Positions 34,909-44,031 of a stretch of DNA of 64,000 bases are shown piece after piece; within the stretch, counting starts at the first letter, position 1; each line of letters begins with the position of its first letter. Under the pieces are notes generated by a model. That model ran no database searches, was not told the origin of the DNA, and was given only the letters and a program-made list of their open reading frames with translations. Both the position numbers and the translations under genes were made by a program. The stretch is from Palsa-89 sp963824345 (GTDB lineage Bacteria; Acidobacteriota; Terriglobia; Bryobacterales; Bryobacteraceae), in contig CAWGOZ010000023.1 of NCBI GenBank assembly GCA_963824345.1, positions 434,001 through 498,000 of the forward strand. Reading direction: 5' to 3'.

Positions 34909-35501
34909 GTTGCGACGTTGATCTAAAGGCGTACGTGGTTGGTGCGGCGACGCGGGAAGAGCGCAAGGCCGCTGAGGATCACGTTCGCGGCTGCCAGAGC
35001 TGCCGCGATGAGCTGGATCGCCTGAATCTTACGAAGTCGGCGCTGCTCTCGCTCGAAGATGAGGAGATCCCGCGCCGCATCGCGTTTGTCTCCGATCGGG
35101 TGTTTGAGCCGCGCTGGTGGCAAACCATGTGGCAGTCGGGTCCAGCGATGGGCTTTGCGTCCGCGGCACTGCTGGCGGCGGCCATTCTGGCGCATGCCGT
35201 TCTAGCGAATGGATTCGCGCGGCCCGTAGCGCCGGTAATGGGAGCCTCCCTGGACGCCGCCAAAATCGAGCAGCGTGTGGAAGCGCAAGTGAACTCCAGG
35301 CTGGATGCGGCCGTGGCCAAAGCCGTGAACCAGGCGCAGGCCAAGCAGTCCGCCGAGTTCGCCAAGGCGCTGAATGCCACTGAGACTCGCTACAAACTAC
35401 AGCGCCAGTCCGATCTCGCCACCGTTCAGCAGGCTGCGGAGTACTACGAAAAACAAATGGGGCGCTTTCTGGTGGCCAGTAACCAAGGACCCGCCCAATG
35501 A
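34905..35501 (+). CDS. Zinc-finger anti-sigma factor
   Basis: 198 residues, ATG overlapping the sigma-factor stop. The N-terminal zinc-finger anti-sigma domain reads CDVDLKAYVVGAATREE then DHVRGCQSCRDEL (the HxxxCxxC site), followed by one membrane helix (about 88-108, GFASAALLAAAILAHAVLA). The periplasmic part is an Ala/Gln-rich coiled coil (VEAQVNSRLDAAVAKAVNQ and so on) that may sense the envelope. It holds the sigma factor inactive at the membrane. It overlaps the following gene by 4 bp. Confidence 0.82.
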   Translation: MSCDVDLKAYVVGAATREERKAAEDHVRGCQSCRDELDRLNLTKSALLSLEDEEIPRRIAFVSDRVFEPRWWQTMWQSGPAMGFASAALLAAAILAHAVLANGFARPVAPVMGASLDAAKIEQRVEAQVNSRLDAAVAKAVNQAQAKQSAEFAKALNATETRYKLQRQSDLATVQQAAEYYEKQMGRFLVASNQGPAQ

Positions 35502-36028
35502 GGACGCTAGTGATCGCGGGAATTCTGCTGAGCGCTCTGCCGGCCGGTTCGATGGCGGACGGCCCGAAGGTGAATCGCGCCATGATTGAAGCCATGGAGC
35601 ACAGCCTGGACCAGAAGCTGGCGGGACTCTGGCCGCAGGATCCGGTGGAGGTGCTGGGCGTTTCGCAGGGGACTTACATCGGCGGTTACGGCGCGGTCTT
35701 CCTGGGCGAAGTGAACCTGGCGCCGGCCGCTGGAATCAGTCCTTTCCACCCCGCCATCAAGCCGGATGAAGTTAGCCGGACGCACGAAAAGAAAATGCAG
35801 CGCATGGCAGCGCTGCGGACCAGCATGCGTGCAATGATCATGGACTCGGCCCGTTCGCTGGATTCGGTTCCCGCCGACGAGCAGGTGGCGGTTGGGATTT
35901 CTCTGTTCTACTGGACCTGGGAAAACCGCCAGGGACTGCCCGCGCAGATCGTGATGCACGCGCCGCGCAAGGCTCTGCTGGAAGCGGTCAACGCCGAACA
36001 GGCGCCTATCGCGTCGGAAGAGTTCTAG
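35498..36028 (+). CDS. Secreted protein of unknown function in the sigma/anti-sigma operon
   Basis: 176 residues; ATG overlaps the anti-sigma stop. Signal peptide MRTLVIAGILLSALPAGSMA. Mature part: MIEAMEHSLDQKL, then VEVLGVSQGTYIGGYGAVFL and a helical C-terminus. I do not recognise the family. The overlap and export suggest it is an accessory in the signal pathway or a target acting in the periplasm. It lies 21 bp before gspE. Confidence 0.6.
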   Translation: MRTLVIAGILLSALPAGSMADGPKVNRAMIEAMEHSLDQKLAGLWPQDPVEVLGVSQGTYIGGYGAVFLGEVNLAPAAGISPFHPAIKPDEVSRTHEKKMQRMAALRTSMRAMIMDSARSLDSVPADEQVAVGISLFYWTWENRQGLPAQIVMHAPRKALLEAVNAEQAPIASEEF

Positions 36029-36049
36029 CCATGCGAGAGTTTTAACGCA

Positions 36050-37690
36050 ATGCGGCTGGGCGAGATCCTGATCCAGCGGAAGCTCATCACCGATGAGGAT
36101 TTGGAGCGGGCGCTCGAACTGCAAAAGGAGCGCGGCGACAAACTCGGCAAGACCCTGGTCGACATGGGCTTCATCGCCATGCGCGACGTTCTGGCGGCGC
36201 TTTCAGAACAATTGCAAGTCCCGCTGGTTTCCATCGACGCACCGCCCGTCATTTCGCCCGAGACCGAGACGCTTTCTCCGCGCTTCCTGCGCCAATTTCG
36301 CTGTCTGCCGATGAGCCGCGACGACCACACCATCACGCTCGCAATGGCCGACCCGCTGGATGTGGAAACCATCGCCGCGGTGCGGCATTGCACCGGCCTC
36401 AAGATCCATCCCGTGCTCGCGCCTGAGCAGGAGATCGTGGATGCGATCGACAAATACTACGGCGAATCGGCGGCGCGCACCGAAGGCGATTTCGAATTCC
36501 AGGCCGGCGAAATGTCGGAGGATCTGGAACACCTGCGCGACATGGCCAGCGAGGCGCCGGTCATCCGTCTGGTGAACGCGATCATCGCATCCGCGGTTGA
36601 AAAGCGCGCCAGCGACATTCACCTGGAGCCGTTCGAAAAAGAGTTTCGCATTCGCTATCGCGTGGACGGCGTGCTCTACAATCAAGACCCGCCGCCGCGG
36701 GAAATGAAGGCGGCCATGATCTCGCGCGTGAAGCTGATGGCCAAGCTCAACATCGCCGAGCGCCGGCTCCCGCAGGACGGACGCATCAAGATCAAGACCC
36801 TCGGCCGCGAGGTGGATTTGCGCGTTTCCACGCTGCCGACGCTGTACGGCGAGAGCGTCGTGATGCGTCTTCTGGACCGCTCGGCGGGCGATTTCTACGA
36901 TCTGGGCCGGCTGGGATTCGATGGCCACATGCTCAATCGCATGACCTATTACACGTCGCTGCCCCACGGTATTTTTCTCGTCACCGGCCCTACCGGGAGC
37001 GGCAAATCCACCACGCTGTATTCGGCCCTGAAGAGGATCAATCAGAGCGACAAGAAGATCATTACCATTGAAGATCCCGTTGAATATCAGATGGACGGAA
37101 TCAACCAGCTCCACGTGAACACCCAGATCGGGCTGACGTTCGCTTCCGGGCTGCGGCATATCGTCCGCCAGGATCCCGACGTGATCATGGTGGGTGAGAT
37201 TCGCGATCGCGAAACAGCCGATATCGCCATTCGTTCCTCGCTCACCGGCCACTTCGTGTTCTCCACGCTGCACACCAACGACGCCCCCAGCGCGATTTCA
37301 CGCCTCACCGACATGGGCGTGGAGAACTACCTGATCACCTCGTCGCTGGTGGCGGTGCTGGCGCAGCGGCTGGTCCGCGTTATCTGCGAGCATTGCAAAG
37401 AGAAGGCCGGCATGCGCTTCTCGCCCTCCGGCGACATGGTGCAGTGTTATACGGGCCGGGGATGCGAACGCTGTTTCGGTTCCGGCTACACCGGCCGCGT
37501 GGGAATTTTCGAGCTGATGGAACTGGACGACGGCATCCGGCAGCTGATCATGAAGAATGAGGACGCGGTGGCCATCACCAACGCAGCTCGTCGCATCGGC
37601 ATGCGTAATCTGCGCGAAGACGGTTGGACAAAGGTAGCCACCGGAGTAACGACCTCCGATGAGGTGATGCGTGTCACGCAAGAATTCTAA
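36050..37690 (+). CDS. gspE: Type II secretion ATPase GspE
   Basis: 546 residues. The N-terminal MshE-like domain begins MRLGEILIQRKLITDEDLER. The ATPase core holds Walker A GPTGSGKSTTLYSAL (about 312-326), the Asp box ITIEDPVEYQ, Walker B DPDVIMVGEIRDRETA and the His box TGHFVFSTLHTNDA. A four-Cys zinc site (CEHCK and CERCF) is followed by GYTGRVGIFELME. It powers pseudopilus assembly at the inner membrane. First gene of a 12-gene T2SS run, 29 bp before gspF. Confidence 0.95.
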   Translation: MRLGEILIQRKLITDEDLERALELQKERGDKLGKTLVDMGFIAMRDVLAALSEQLQVPLVSIDAPPVISPETETLSPRFLRQFRCLPMSRDDHTITLAMADPLDVETIAAVRHCTGLKIHPVLAPEQEIVDAIDKYYGESAARTEGDFEFQAGEMSEDLEHLRDMASEAPVIRLVNAIIASAVEKRASDIHLEPFEKEFRIRYRVDGVLYNQDPPPREMKAAMISRVKLMAKLNIAERRLPQDGRIKIKTLGREVDLRVSTLPTLYGESVVMRLLDRSAGDFYDLGRLGFDGHMLNRMTYYTSLPHGIFLVTGPTGSGKSTTLYSALKRINQSDKKIITIEDPVEYQMDGINQLHVNTQIGLTFASGLRHIVRQDPDVIMVGEIRDRETADIAIRSSLTGHFVFSTLHTNDAPSAISRLTDMGVENYLITSSLVAVLAQRLVRVICEHCKEKAGMRFSPSGDMVQCYTGRGCERCFGSGYTGRVGIFELMELDDGIRQLIMKNEDAVAITNAARRIGMRNLREDGWTKVATGVTTSDEVMRVTQEF

Positions 37691-37719
37691 CGGCCACGAA
37701 TGCGAGTGAATGCGCCACA

Positions 37720-38928
37720 ATGAATAGCTTTCACTTCAGAGCCGTGGCTTCCGACGGGCAGATTCGCACCGGTGCGATTCATGCCGAGTCCGAGCGCCTG
37801 GTCGCCTTCGAGCTGCGCCGCCAGGGGCTCACGCCCGTGTATGTCGGCAAGGAAGAGAAAAAACCGCTGGACATCAAGCTGCCCTCGTTCTCTGGCGGCC
37901 GGAAGCGCGATGTTCTGTTCTTCACCCAGGAGCTTTCCACGCTGCTCAGCGCCGGGGTGCCGCTGGACCGTGCGCTATCCATTACGGCCGAGTTGAACGA
38001 GCGCCCCTCGTTCCGCACGCTGGTGCAAAATATTCTCCGCACGCTGAAGGGCGGGCGAACGTTGGCTGACAGCTTGTCCACTCACCCGGCTCATTTCTCC
38101 GAGCTGTATATCAACATGGTCCGCGCTGGCGAAGCTGGCGGATCGCTGGCGGTGGTCTTCGAACGGTTGTCCGAATTCGAGCGAACGCGCGACGATCTGC
38201 GCAGCTACATCGTTTCGTCGATGGCTTACCCGACGCTGCTTTCCCTGGTCGGCATCGGGTCCATTCTGGTGCTCATGAATTTTGTCGTGCCACGCTTTGC
38301 GGCGGTCTTCGAAGAATCGCGCATCGAGATGCCGCTGCCCACCAAAATGCTTTTGGTGGGAAGCAAGTTTCTGCAATCCTACGGTTGGCTTGGGATCACC
38401 CTGCTGGTGTTGTTCGCCATCGGTATGTACACCTGGGTGCGCACCATCAAGGGCCGCCTCTGGTGGGACACGCTGCGCCTGAAAATTCCGCTCCTCGGCG
38501 ATGCCCTGCGCAAAGCCGAAACAGCGCGATTCGCGCGCGCCATGGCCACTTTGGTTTCCAACAGCGTTCCCCTGGTGCAATCGCTCTCCATCGCGGGCGC
38601 GACGCTGAATAACCGCCGCATCTCCGGATCGCTGGAAATCGTTTCGCTGGGAGTGAAACGCGGCGAAGGCATCGCAGGCCCCTTGCGGCGCGCCGGTCAG
38701 TTCCCTCCCCTGGCCGCGCATCTGTTGAGCGTGGGCGAAGAGACCGGCCGGCTGGACTCGATGTTCGTGCGCATGGCCGACATCTACGACGCCGAGACGC
38801 GCTCGTCCATTCGCCGGTTTACGTCTCTTTTTGAGCCGATCGTGATTTTGGTGATGGGCATCGTGGTCGGCACCTTGATCTTGAGTATGTTGCTGGCGAT
38901 TGTCGGCATGAATGACGTGGCAATGTAG
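37720..38928 (+). CDS. gspF: Type II secretion inner-membrane platform protein GspF
   Basis: 402 residues. The start FHFRAVASDGQIRTGAIHAE is the family's N-terminal strand. The two cytoplasmic repeats have FTQELSTLLSAGVPLDRALS and FARAMATLVSNSVPLVQSL, and ISSMAYPTLL-type sequence (YIVSSMAYPTLLSLVGIG) marks the first membrane segment. Helices lie at about 170-190, 225-240 and 375-400. GspF anchors the assembly platform next to GspE. Confidence 0.95.
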   Translation: MNSFHFRAVASDGQIRTGAIHAESERLVAFELRRQGLTPVYVGKEEKKPLDIKLPSFSGGRKRDVLFFTQELSTLLSAGVPLDRALSITAELNERPSFRTLVQNILRTLKGGRTLADSLSTHPAHFSELYINMVRAGEAGGSLAVVFERLSEFERTRDDLRSYIVSSMAYPTLLSLVGIGSILVLMNFVVPRFAAVFEESRIEMPLPTKMLLVGSKFLQSYGWLGITLLVLFAIGMYTWVRTIKGRLWWDTLRLKIPLLGDALRKAETARFARAMATLVSNSVPLVQSLSIAGATLNNRRISGSLEIVSLGVKRGEGIAGPLRRAGQFPPLAAHLLSVGEETGRLDSMFVRMADIYDAETRSSIRRFTSLFEPIVILVMGIVVGTLILSMLLAIVGMNDVAM

Positions 38929-38939
38929 GAGGTATAGCA

Positions 38940-39383
38940 ATGAACAAACGACTCAGACAACAAGCTGATTTGGGCCAAGCTGGTGTAACCCTAATCGAAA
39001 TGATGGTGGTGGTCACCATCATCGCGCTATTCGCGGCACTGGTGCTTCCAAAAATGATGCACCAGGCGGATCGCGCCAAGATCACGTCGGCGCACGCCCA
39101 GATTAATGCGTTTTCGACGGCCTTGGGCTCATACAAACTGGATACAGGCACGTTCCCCACCACCGAGCAAGGCCTGCTGGCGCTGCGGGAAAAGCCGGAG
39201 AACGTCGAGAACTGGCAGGGGCCCTATCTGCAAAAAGAAATCGAGAACGATCCCTGGGGTCACCCCTACGTTTATCACTTCCCAGGCGATCACGGAGATG
39301 AGCCCGACATCATCAGCCTCGGTGCCGACGGAGCGCCCGGCGGAGACGGGATCAATGCCGACATCGTCAGCTGGAGAAACTAA
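38940..39383 (+). CDS. gspG: Major pseudopilin GspG
   Basis: 147 residues with an ideal AGGAGGT ribosome site 5 bases before the ATG. Prepilin cleavage would be after Gly in DLGQAG/VTLIEMMVVVTII, with Val replacing the usual Phe at +1 and Glu5 kept. The C-terminal part has DTGTFPTTEQGLLAL and LSLGADGAPGGDGINADI-type sequence, where GspG binds calcium. It polymerises into the pseudopilus. The strong ribosome site fits its need for high expression. Confidence 0.95.
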   Translation: MNKRLRQQADLGQAGVTLIEMMVVVTIIALFAALVLPKMMHQADRAKITSAHAQINAFSTALGSYKLDTGTFPTTEQGLLALREKPENVENWQGPYLQKEIENDPWGHPYVYHFPGDHGDEPDIISLGADGAPGGDGINADIVSWRN

Positions 39384-39861
39384 ACTGAGCCGCGACCGTC
39401 AGGGAGCGGGCGGCGTCACGCTGATCGAGATGATGGTGGTGGTGGCGCTGATTGCGCTGATGGCCGGCATCAGCTATCCAGCCATCACTTCGGGCATCGA
39501 CTCGATGCGCCTGAAAGCCGCCACTAACAGCGTAGTCAGCTTCCTGAACGCGGGGCTCAGCCGCGCCGAACGGCGCCAGCAAGTGGTCGAGATCACCATC
39601 TCGAAGCTCGACAACTCCATCGAAATGCATTCCAGCGTGCCGGGGTTCTCGCGCAAACTGCCGATGCCCGAAGGGGTCTCTATCGTCCAGGTGCTGCCGC
39701 CATTGCCCGAAAACCCGGATGCGCCGCGCATGTTCTTCCTCTATCCGGGCGGCACCGTGCCTCCGTTCGGAGTGCAATTGATTAACCGCAGGAATGTGCA
39801 GCGCGTGGTGCGTGTCGACCCCATCACCGGAGTTCCCCGCGTGGAGACGCCTGAACAGTGA
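39355..39861 (+). CDS. gspH: Minor pseudopilin GspH
   Basis: 168 residues from ATG 39355, inside the end of gspG, with GGAGACGGG upstream as ribosome site. The prepilin block GAGG/VTLIEMMVVVALIALM again has Val at +1. A short-strand rich C-terminus follows, with RRNVQRVVRVDPITGV. GspH joins I, J and K in the pseudopilus tip. The 29-bp overlap with gspG implies coupled translation. Confidence 0.85.
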   Translation: MPTSSAGETKLSRDRQGAGGVTLIEMMVVVALIALMAGISYPAITSGIDSMRLKAATNSVVSFLNAGLSRAERRQQVVEITISKLDNSIEMHSSVPGFSRKLPMPEGVSIVQVLPPLPENPDAPRMFFLYPGGTVPPFGVQLINRRNVQRVVRVDPITGVPRVETPEQ

Positions 39862-40337
39862 AGTCCGGAAAAATAACCCAAGGCGGTTTCACGTTGCTGG
39901 AGGTGCTGGTGGCCACGGTGGTCATGGCGATTGCCGTGGCGGGGCTGATGTCGGCCATCTCCAGCTCGTTGCGCAACGCCGCCCGGCTCACCGATCATGA
40001 TCGCGCCGCCCTGCTCGGCCGCCAGAAGATGGACGAATTGTTGATCGCCAGGGGACTCGAAAAGGGCGTGCCGTTCCAAGGCGCCTGGGGGCCGGAGGTG
40101 ACCGGCGGCATGGAGATGGGCTGGATCGCGCGCCTCACACCCTTCGAGCTTCCGCGCGGCCCGCACGGCCCCGGCACGCCGTTTATCGAGCGAGTAGAGC
40201 TGGAAATCTGGTGGATGAATGGCGCACGGCGCCGCTCCTTCCGCGTGGACGGCTATCGCCGCTCCGTCATTACGCCTGCCGATCTGGCCGCCTTGAGCTC
40301 CGCGGGAATACCGCTCCAGGAGTACGGCGGGCCATGA
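39858..40337 (+). CDS. gspI: Minor pseudopilin GspI
   Basis: 159 residues from GTG 39858 (GTGA overlap with gspH). Classical prepilin site QGG/FTLLEVLVATVVMAIAV, then ARLTDHDRAALLGRQKMDEL, which fits the GspI pattern of a conserved A...A..L..KM.E helix. The C-terminus lacks disulfides. It initiates the tip complex with GspJ and GspK. Confidence 0.88.
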   Translation: MKSGKITQGGFTLLEVLVATVVMAIAVAGLMSAISSSLRNAARLTDHDRAALLGRQKMDELLIARGLEKGVPFQGAWGPEVTGGMEMGWIARLTPFELPRGPHGPGTPFIERVELEIWWMNGARRRSFRVDGYRRSVITPADLAALSSAGIPLQEYGGP

Positions 40338-41083
40338 CCGCGCGCCGCAAGAAACCGGAGTCGGCGGGCGTGACGCTGATGGAGCTGCTGGTGGCGGTCC
40401 TGCTGCTCAGCCTGCTTTCGGTCGGTATGGTCATGACCATGCGCGTCGCGCTCAGCGCCATGAATAAGACCGATTCCAGGCTCATGACCAACCGGCGCGT
40501 GGTGAGCGTCGAGCGCATTCTAAACGAGGAAATCTCGGGAATCTTGCCCGTCAGCGCCGACTGCATGGCGGGCGGCCGTCCCGGCGGCCGTTTGCCCTTG
40601 TTTCAGGGCGAGGCTCAAACCATGCGGCTGGCTTCTACCTATTCGTTGCATGAAGGCGCCCGTGGCCTGCCGATGATCCTCGAATTCCAGGTCATCCCCG
40701 GGGAAGACAACCAGGGCGTCCGCTTAGTCGTCAATGAGCAATGGTATACGGGACCGCGTGCGGCTGGTGCGCTATGTATCGGTCTGGTGAATGGCGTCGG
40801 TGGTCCAAGTCCCACCTTCGTGCCCATTCAAATTGGCTCTAACTCGTTCGTCATGTCCGACCGCCTGGCGTATTGCCGCTTCAGCTTTCACGACGGCCGC
40901 GTCCGTCCACAGCCGTTGTGGTTGGACCACTGGATCAAGTCAACCCTTCCCGACGCGATTCGTGTCGACATGGCGCCTCTTGCGCCGGACGCCGGCCGCT
41001 TGCAGCCGGTGACGTTGACCATTCCGGTTCGCATTACCCGCCTGCCGCTGGTGAACTACCTGGAGGAGCTTCCGGGTAGGTAG
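40334..41083 (+). CDS. gspJ: Minor pseudopilin GspJ
   Basis: 249 residues, ATGA overlap with gspI. Prepilin site ESAG/VTLMELLVAVLLLSLL with Val at +1. Long beta-rich C-terminal domain with VSVERILNEEISGILPV and FQVIPGEDNQGVRLVVN. It is longer than typical GspJ by about 40 residues and has a Gly/Arg-rich loop. Tip-complex subunit. Confidence 0.82.
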   Translation: MTARRKKPESAGVTLMELLVAVLLLSLLSVGMVMTMRVALSAMNKTDSRLMTNRRVVSVERILNEEISGILPVSADCMAGGRPGGRLPLFQGEAQTMRLASTYSLHEGARGLPMILEFQVIPGEDNQGVRLVVNEQWYTGPRAAGALCIGLVNGVGGPSPTFVPIQIGSNSFVMSDRLAYCRFSFHDGRVRPQPLWLDHWIKSTLPDAIRVDMAPLAPDAGRLQPVTLTIPVRITRLPLVNYLEELPGR

Positions 41084-41096
41084 CGGATTTCGCACC

Positions 41097-42122
41097 ATGC
41101 ATCGTTTCTCGAATAGCAACCGAAATGGAGCGGCTTTGCTGGCCGTCCTGTGGCTGGTCGCGGGCTTGTCGGCCGTCGCGCTCACCATTGCCAATACCGT
41201 TCGCGGCGAAACCGAGCGCAGCTCCACCGACGCCGATGGCTTGAAAGCTTACTATCTGGCGGCCGGCGCCATTGATCGCATGCTGCTCTATCTGGAGCGG
41301 CCAGGCTCTTTTCAATACCCCGACAGGACTCCGCTGATCAAGCCCTACACGCGAGTGCTCCCATTCGACTTTCCGACCGGCGTGGTGATCGGGGAAATTA
41401 TTCCGGAGACTTCCAAGCTGGACGTGAACCGGGCAAATCCCAGGGATCTGCTCAACCTCATGCTGGCTCTGGGTGTAGATCCCCCGCGGGCCGAACAGAC
41501 AGTGGCCGGCATCCTGGACTGGCGCGCTCCCACCCAGGGCGGCTCGTTTTCCGCATTCGACCAATTTTACTTGTCCCTGACTCCGTCTTTTCACGCGCGG
41601 CACGCGTCTCTTCAGGAGATTGAGGAATTGTTGTTAGTGCGCGGAGTAACCCCAGATCTGTTCTACGGCAGCTATACGCGCGATGCGCAGGGCAACTTTG
41701 TGCCCCACGCCGGGCTGCGCGATTGTCTTTCGGTGTACGGGTCGGCGGGCGGCCCCTTCGATGTCAACACGGTTGAGCCGGCGGTGATGGAAGCCATCGG
41801 CATCCCGCCCGATGCCACCGCCGCGATTGTCGGCCTGCGCGCGGCCGCGCCTATTCGTGAAATGGGCCAACTCGCGCCGTTCCGCAGCAGCGGTCCCGGC
41901 GTGGCCCGCTTGGGAATGGAACACGTGGAGATCGGCTACCCGCTCGCCGTCACGCTGCGCGCCACCGCCCAACTGAAGCTTTCCAATGGCCAGCTTTCCG
42001 ACGTGCGCCGCAGTGTGTCCGAGCTGGTGCTGTTTCTGGATTCGGAATCGCAGTTATTCGTTGCCGATCAGCCTCCGTATCATATCCTGCGCTGGTACCA
42101 GAACGCGGTTGCGCTGCAATGA
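41097..42122 (+). CDS. gspK: Tip pseudopilin GspK
   Basis: 341 residues. The N-terminus RNG/AALLAVLWLVAGLSAVAL lacks Glu5, as is normal for GspK. The large helical domain contains ETSKLDVNRANPRDLLNLML, QTVAGILDWRAPTQGG and LSLTPSFHARHASLQEIEEL, and the repeat FDVNTVEPAVMEAIGIPP is typical of the two helix-hairpin-like motifs in GspK. It caps the pseudopilus. It overlaps gspL by ATGA. Confidence 0.88.
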   Translation: MHRFSNSNRNGAALLAVLWLVAGLSAVALTIANTVRGETERSSTDADGLKAYYLAAGAIDRMLLYLERPGSFQYPDRTPLIKPYTRVLPFDFPTGVVIGEIIPETSKLDVNRANPRDLLNLMLALGVDPPRAEQTVAGILDWRAPTQGGSFSAFDQFYLSLTPSFHARHASLQEIEELLLVRGVTPDLFYGSYTRDAQGNFVPHAGLRDCLSVYGSAGGPFDVNTVEPAVMEAIGIPPDATAAIVGLRAAAPIREMGQLAPFRSSGPGVARLGMEHVEIGYPLAVTLRATAQLKLSNGQLSDVRRSVSELVLFLDSESQLFVADQPPYHILRWYQNAVALQ

Positions 42123-43429
42123 GCACCACCGGCTTCAGGAAATGGCTCGCCTTCGGGACGGGCGTCGGCATTGAGATGGGCCGGGAGGATCTCACGGTCA
42201 CCGTGGTTCGCCTGTGGCCCTTCGGCACGCGAGTTCTGGGCGAGCTCAGCATTCCCCGTTTTCGCGAGCAGCCGGCGGCCGAGTGGGGCGAAAGTTACGA
42301 CGCCTTTCTCCAGAAACTCGGCGCCCGGCATCTCGCTGCCACGATCCTTTTGCCGCGCGATGAAGTGACCGTCCGCCAAGTTCTGCTGCCCGGAGTTTCG
42401 GACAAGGATTTGTCCGCTGCGATCCGCTTCGAGATCGATTCGCTGAATCCCTACTCGGAAGAGGAAGCCGCCTTTGACGGAGCGCGCATCGGCAAGACCT
42501 CGTCTGTTTTGATTGGCATTACGCGGCGTTCTGCTCTCGAACGCTACACCGCCCTGCTGTCCCAGGCTGGAGTGAAGGTGGCATCGTTCACGTTTTCGGG
42601 GCCGGCGATTTACTCGGCGCTGCGTCTCTACTCCGATTGCCCGGCCGAAGGCCTGGTGGCGCTGGGCCAGGATGGGGACGAGGTAGAGGTGTACGGCGAG
42701 AGCCCCACGCGTCCCCTGTTTTCAGCCCGTCTGGATCAACCCGCCGATCGCGCGCGCGCGCTGGCTGTCTCCGAGCTTCGTCTGCCGCCGGAAACCGAAG
42801 CCAATGCGCTGTATCTGCAACTCCCCCAACCGGTGGCGACGCCCGAGAATTACGATCCCGCGCGGGCATCTCTCTCGTATGCGGCCGCTGTCGCAAGCGC
42901 CAATCTGCTGCATCCGTTGAGCCTGAATTTGCTTCCGCCCGAGCAACGCCGCAGCGCTTCGCGCCTGCGCTATGTTCCCACCGCCGTGCTCGGAAGCCTG
43001 GTTCTGCTGCTCGCGATCGCGGCCCTGGCGTATCCCCGGTATTCCGATAGCGGCTATCTGGCGTTGCTGCAGGCGCAGATTCGTACCTTAGACCCGCTGG
43101 CGCGAAAAGCGGGTGAGACGGAACGCCAAACGATCACCGCGCGCAATCGGTCCCAGACCATTGACACGTTCCGCCAACATACGCGCGAAGATCTGGACGC
43201 GCTGATCGACCTGACCCATCTGCTGGCGCCGCCGGCCTGGCTCAATTCGCTGCAGCTCACCCGGACCTCGGTCAGCATCGCCGGCCAAACCGACCAGGCG
43301 GCGGCATTGATCAAGCTGCTGGACGGCTCGCCCCACTTTCAGGGATCGTCGTTCTCGACGCCTCTGCAGAAGGGCGCGGGCGGAGAAACCTTCAGCATCC
43401 GGACCACGCGCAAGGGAGTGGCGCCGTGA
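42119..43429 (+). CDS. gspL: GspL-type platform protein (PilM/PilN-like fusion)
   Basis: 436 residues. The cytoplasmic part (1-275) has an actin-like ASKHA pattern: GIEMGREDLTVTVVRL, LLPRDEVTVRQVLLPG, AIRFEIDSLNPYSEEE and ARIGKTSSVLIGI. One membrane helix at about 290-308 (VLGSLVLLLAIAALAYP) leads to a periplasmic ferredoxin-like domain preceded by a coiled coil. This is the GspL layout, equal to PilM plus PilN. It links GspE to the periplasmic subunits. GTGA overlap with the next gene. Confidence 0.82.
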   Translation: MSTTGFRKWLAFGTGVGIEMGREDLTVTVVRLWPFGTRVLGELSIPRFREQPAAEWGESYDAFLQKLGARHLAATILLPRDEVTVRQVLLPGVSDKDLSAAIRFEIDSLNPYSEEEAAFDGARIGKTSSVLIGITRRSALERYTALLSQAGVKVASFTFSGPAIYSALRLYSDCPAEGLVALGQDGDEVEVYGESPTRPLFSARLDQPADRARALAVSELRLPPETEANALYLQLPQPVATPENYDPARASLSYAAAVASANLLHPLSLNLLPPEQRRSASRLRYVPTAVLGSLVLLLAIAALAYPRYSDSGYLALLQAQIRTLDPLARKAGETERQTITARNRSQTIDTFRQHTREDLDALIDLTHLLAPPAWLNSLQLTRTSVSIAGQTDQAAALIKLLDGSPHFQGSSFSTPLQKGAGGETFSIRTTRKGVAP

Positions 43430-44031
43430 CGCTGACAGATCGCGATCGGCGCGCCCTCATCATCCTGGGTGTCGCTCTGGTGGCCGGCGGGCTGATTTAT
43501 TGGCTCTCGAATTCAACGCCCTCTTCCAGCGGCGGATCCGCCAAGATCGCCCCGGTGGACAGTATCGAGCGAGCCCAGCAGCGCCTGGCGTTGCTGCGCA
43601 AACAGGCCGCGACGCTTCCCGGCAAGCAAGCGGTTCTCGAACAGGCCTCGCTCGAACTCAGCGCGCGCGAAAAAGGTTTGCTCGCCGGCGACACCGCCGA
43701 GCAGGCGCAAGCGCAGCTGCTGCAAGTGATCAAACGCGTCGCCGCACTGCAAACGCCGCCGCTCGAGATGGGCCAAGTGGAGCTGGGCCGGCCCCGCTCC
43801 TACGGCAGCGCCTACGGGATCGTAAGCCTATCCCTTACCTTGAACTGCCACATCGAGGACTTGGTTAATTTTCTTACCGCGCTGGCGGCGCAGCCGGAAC
43901 TGACCGCCACCGAAGAGATCCGCTTCGGCGCCTCGCACCCCAAGCAAAAGACCATGCCCGTGCGGCTCACCGTCTCCGGATTGGTGGCCCGCCGTCTGAT
44001 ACCGCAGCAGAAAGGGCTGCCGCAGTTTTGA
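43426..44031 (+). CDS. gspM: GspM/PilO-like platform protein
   Basis: 201 residues from GTG 43426. A single helix (LIILGVALVAGGLIYWLS) is followed by a coiled coil (about 45-105) and a ferredoxin-like domain (LEMGQVELGRPRSYGSAY, then VSLSLTLNCHIEDLVNFL). This matches GspM/PilO in size and layout. It dimerises with GspL in the periplasm. Sequence is weakly conserved in this family, so position in the operon supports the name. Confidence 0.75.
   Translation: MTLTDRDRRALIILGVALVAGGLIYWLSNSTPSSSGGSAKIAPVDSIERAQQRLALLRKQAATLPGKQAVLEQASLELSAREKGLLAGDTAEQAQAQLLQVIKRVAALQTPPLEMGQVELGRPRSYGSAYGIVSLSLTLNCHIEDLVNFLTALAAQPELTATEEIRFGASHPKQKTMPVRLTVSGLVARRLIPQQKGLPQF

Noticed and set aside
36203..37273. 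356-residue frame antisense to gspE
   Set aside because: gspE is fully supported by motifs; the reverse frame is His/Arg-rich shadow coding produced by GC-biased third positions.
38819..38940. Several antisense frames around gspF/gspG
   Set aside because: All lie within well-supported secretion genes.
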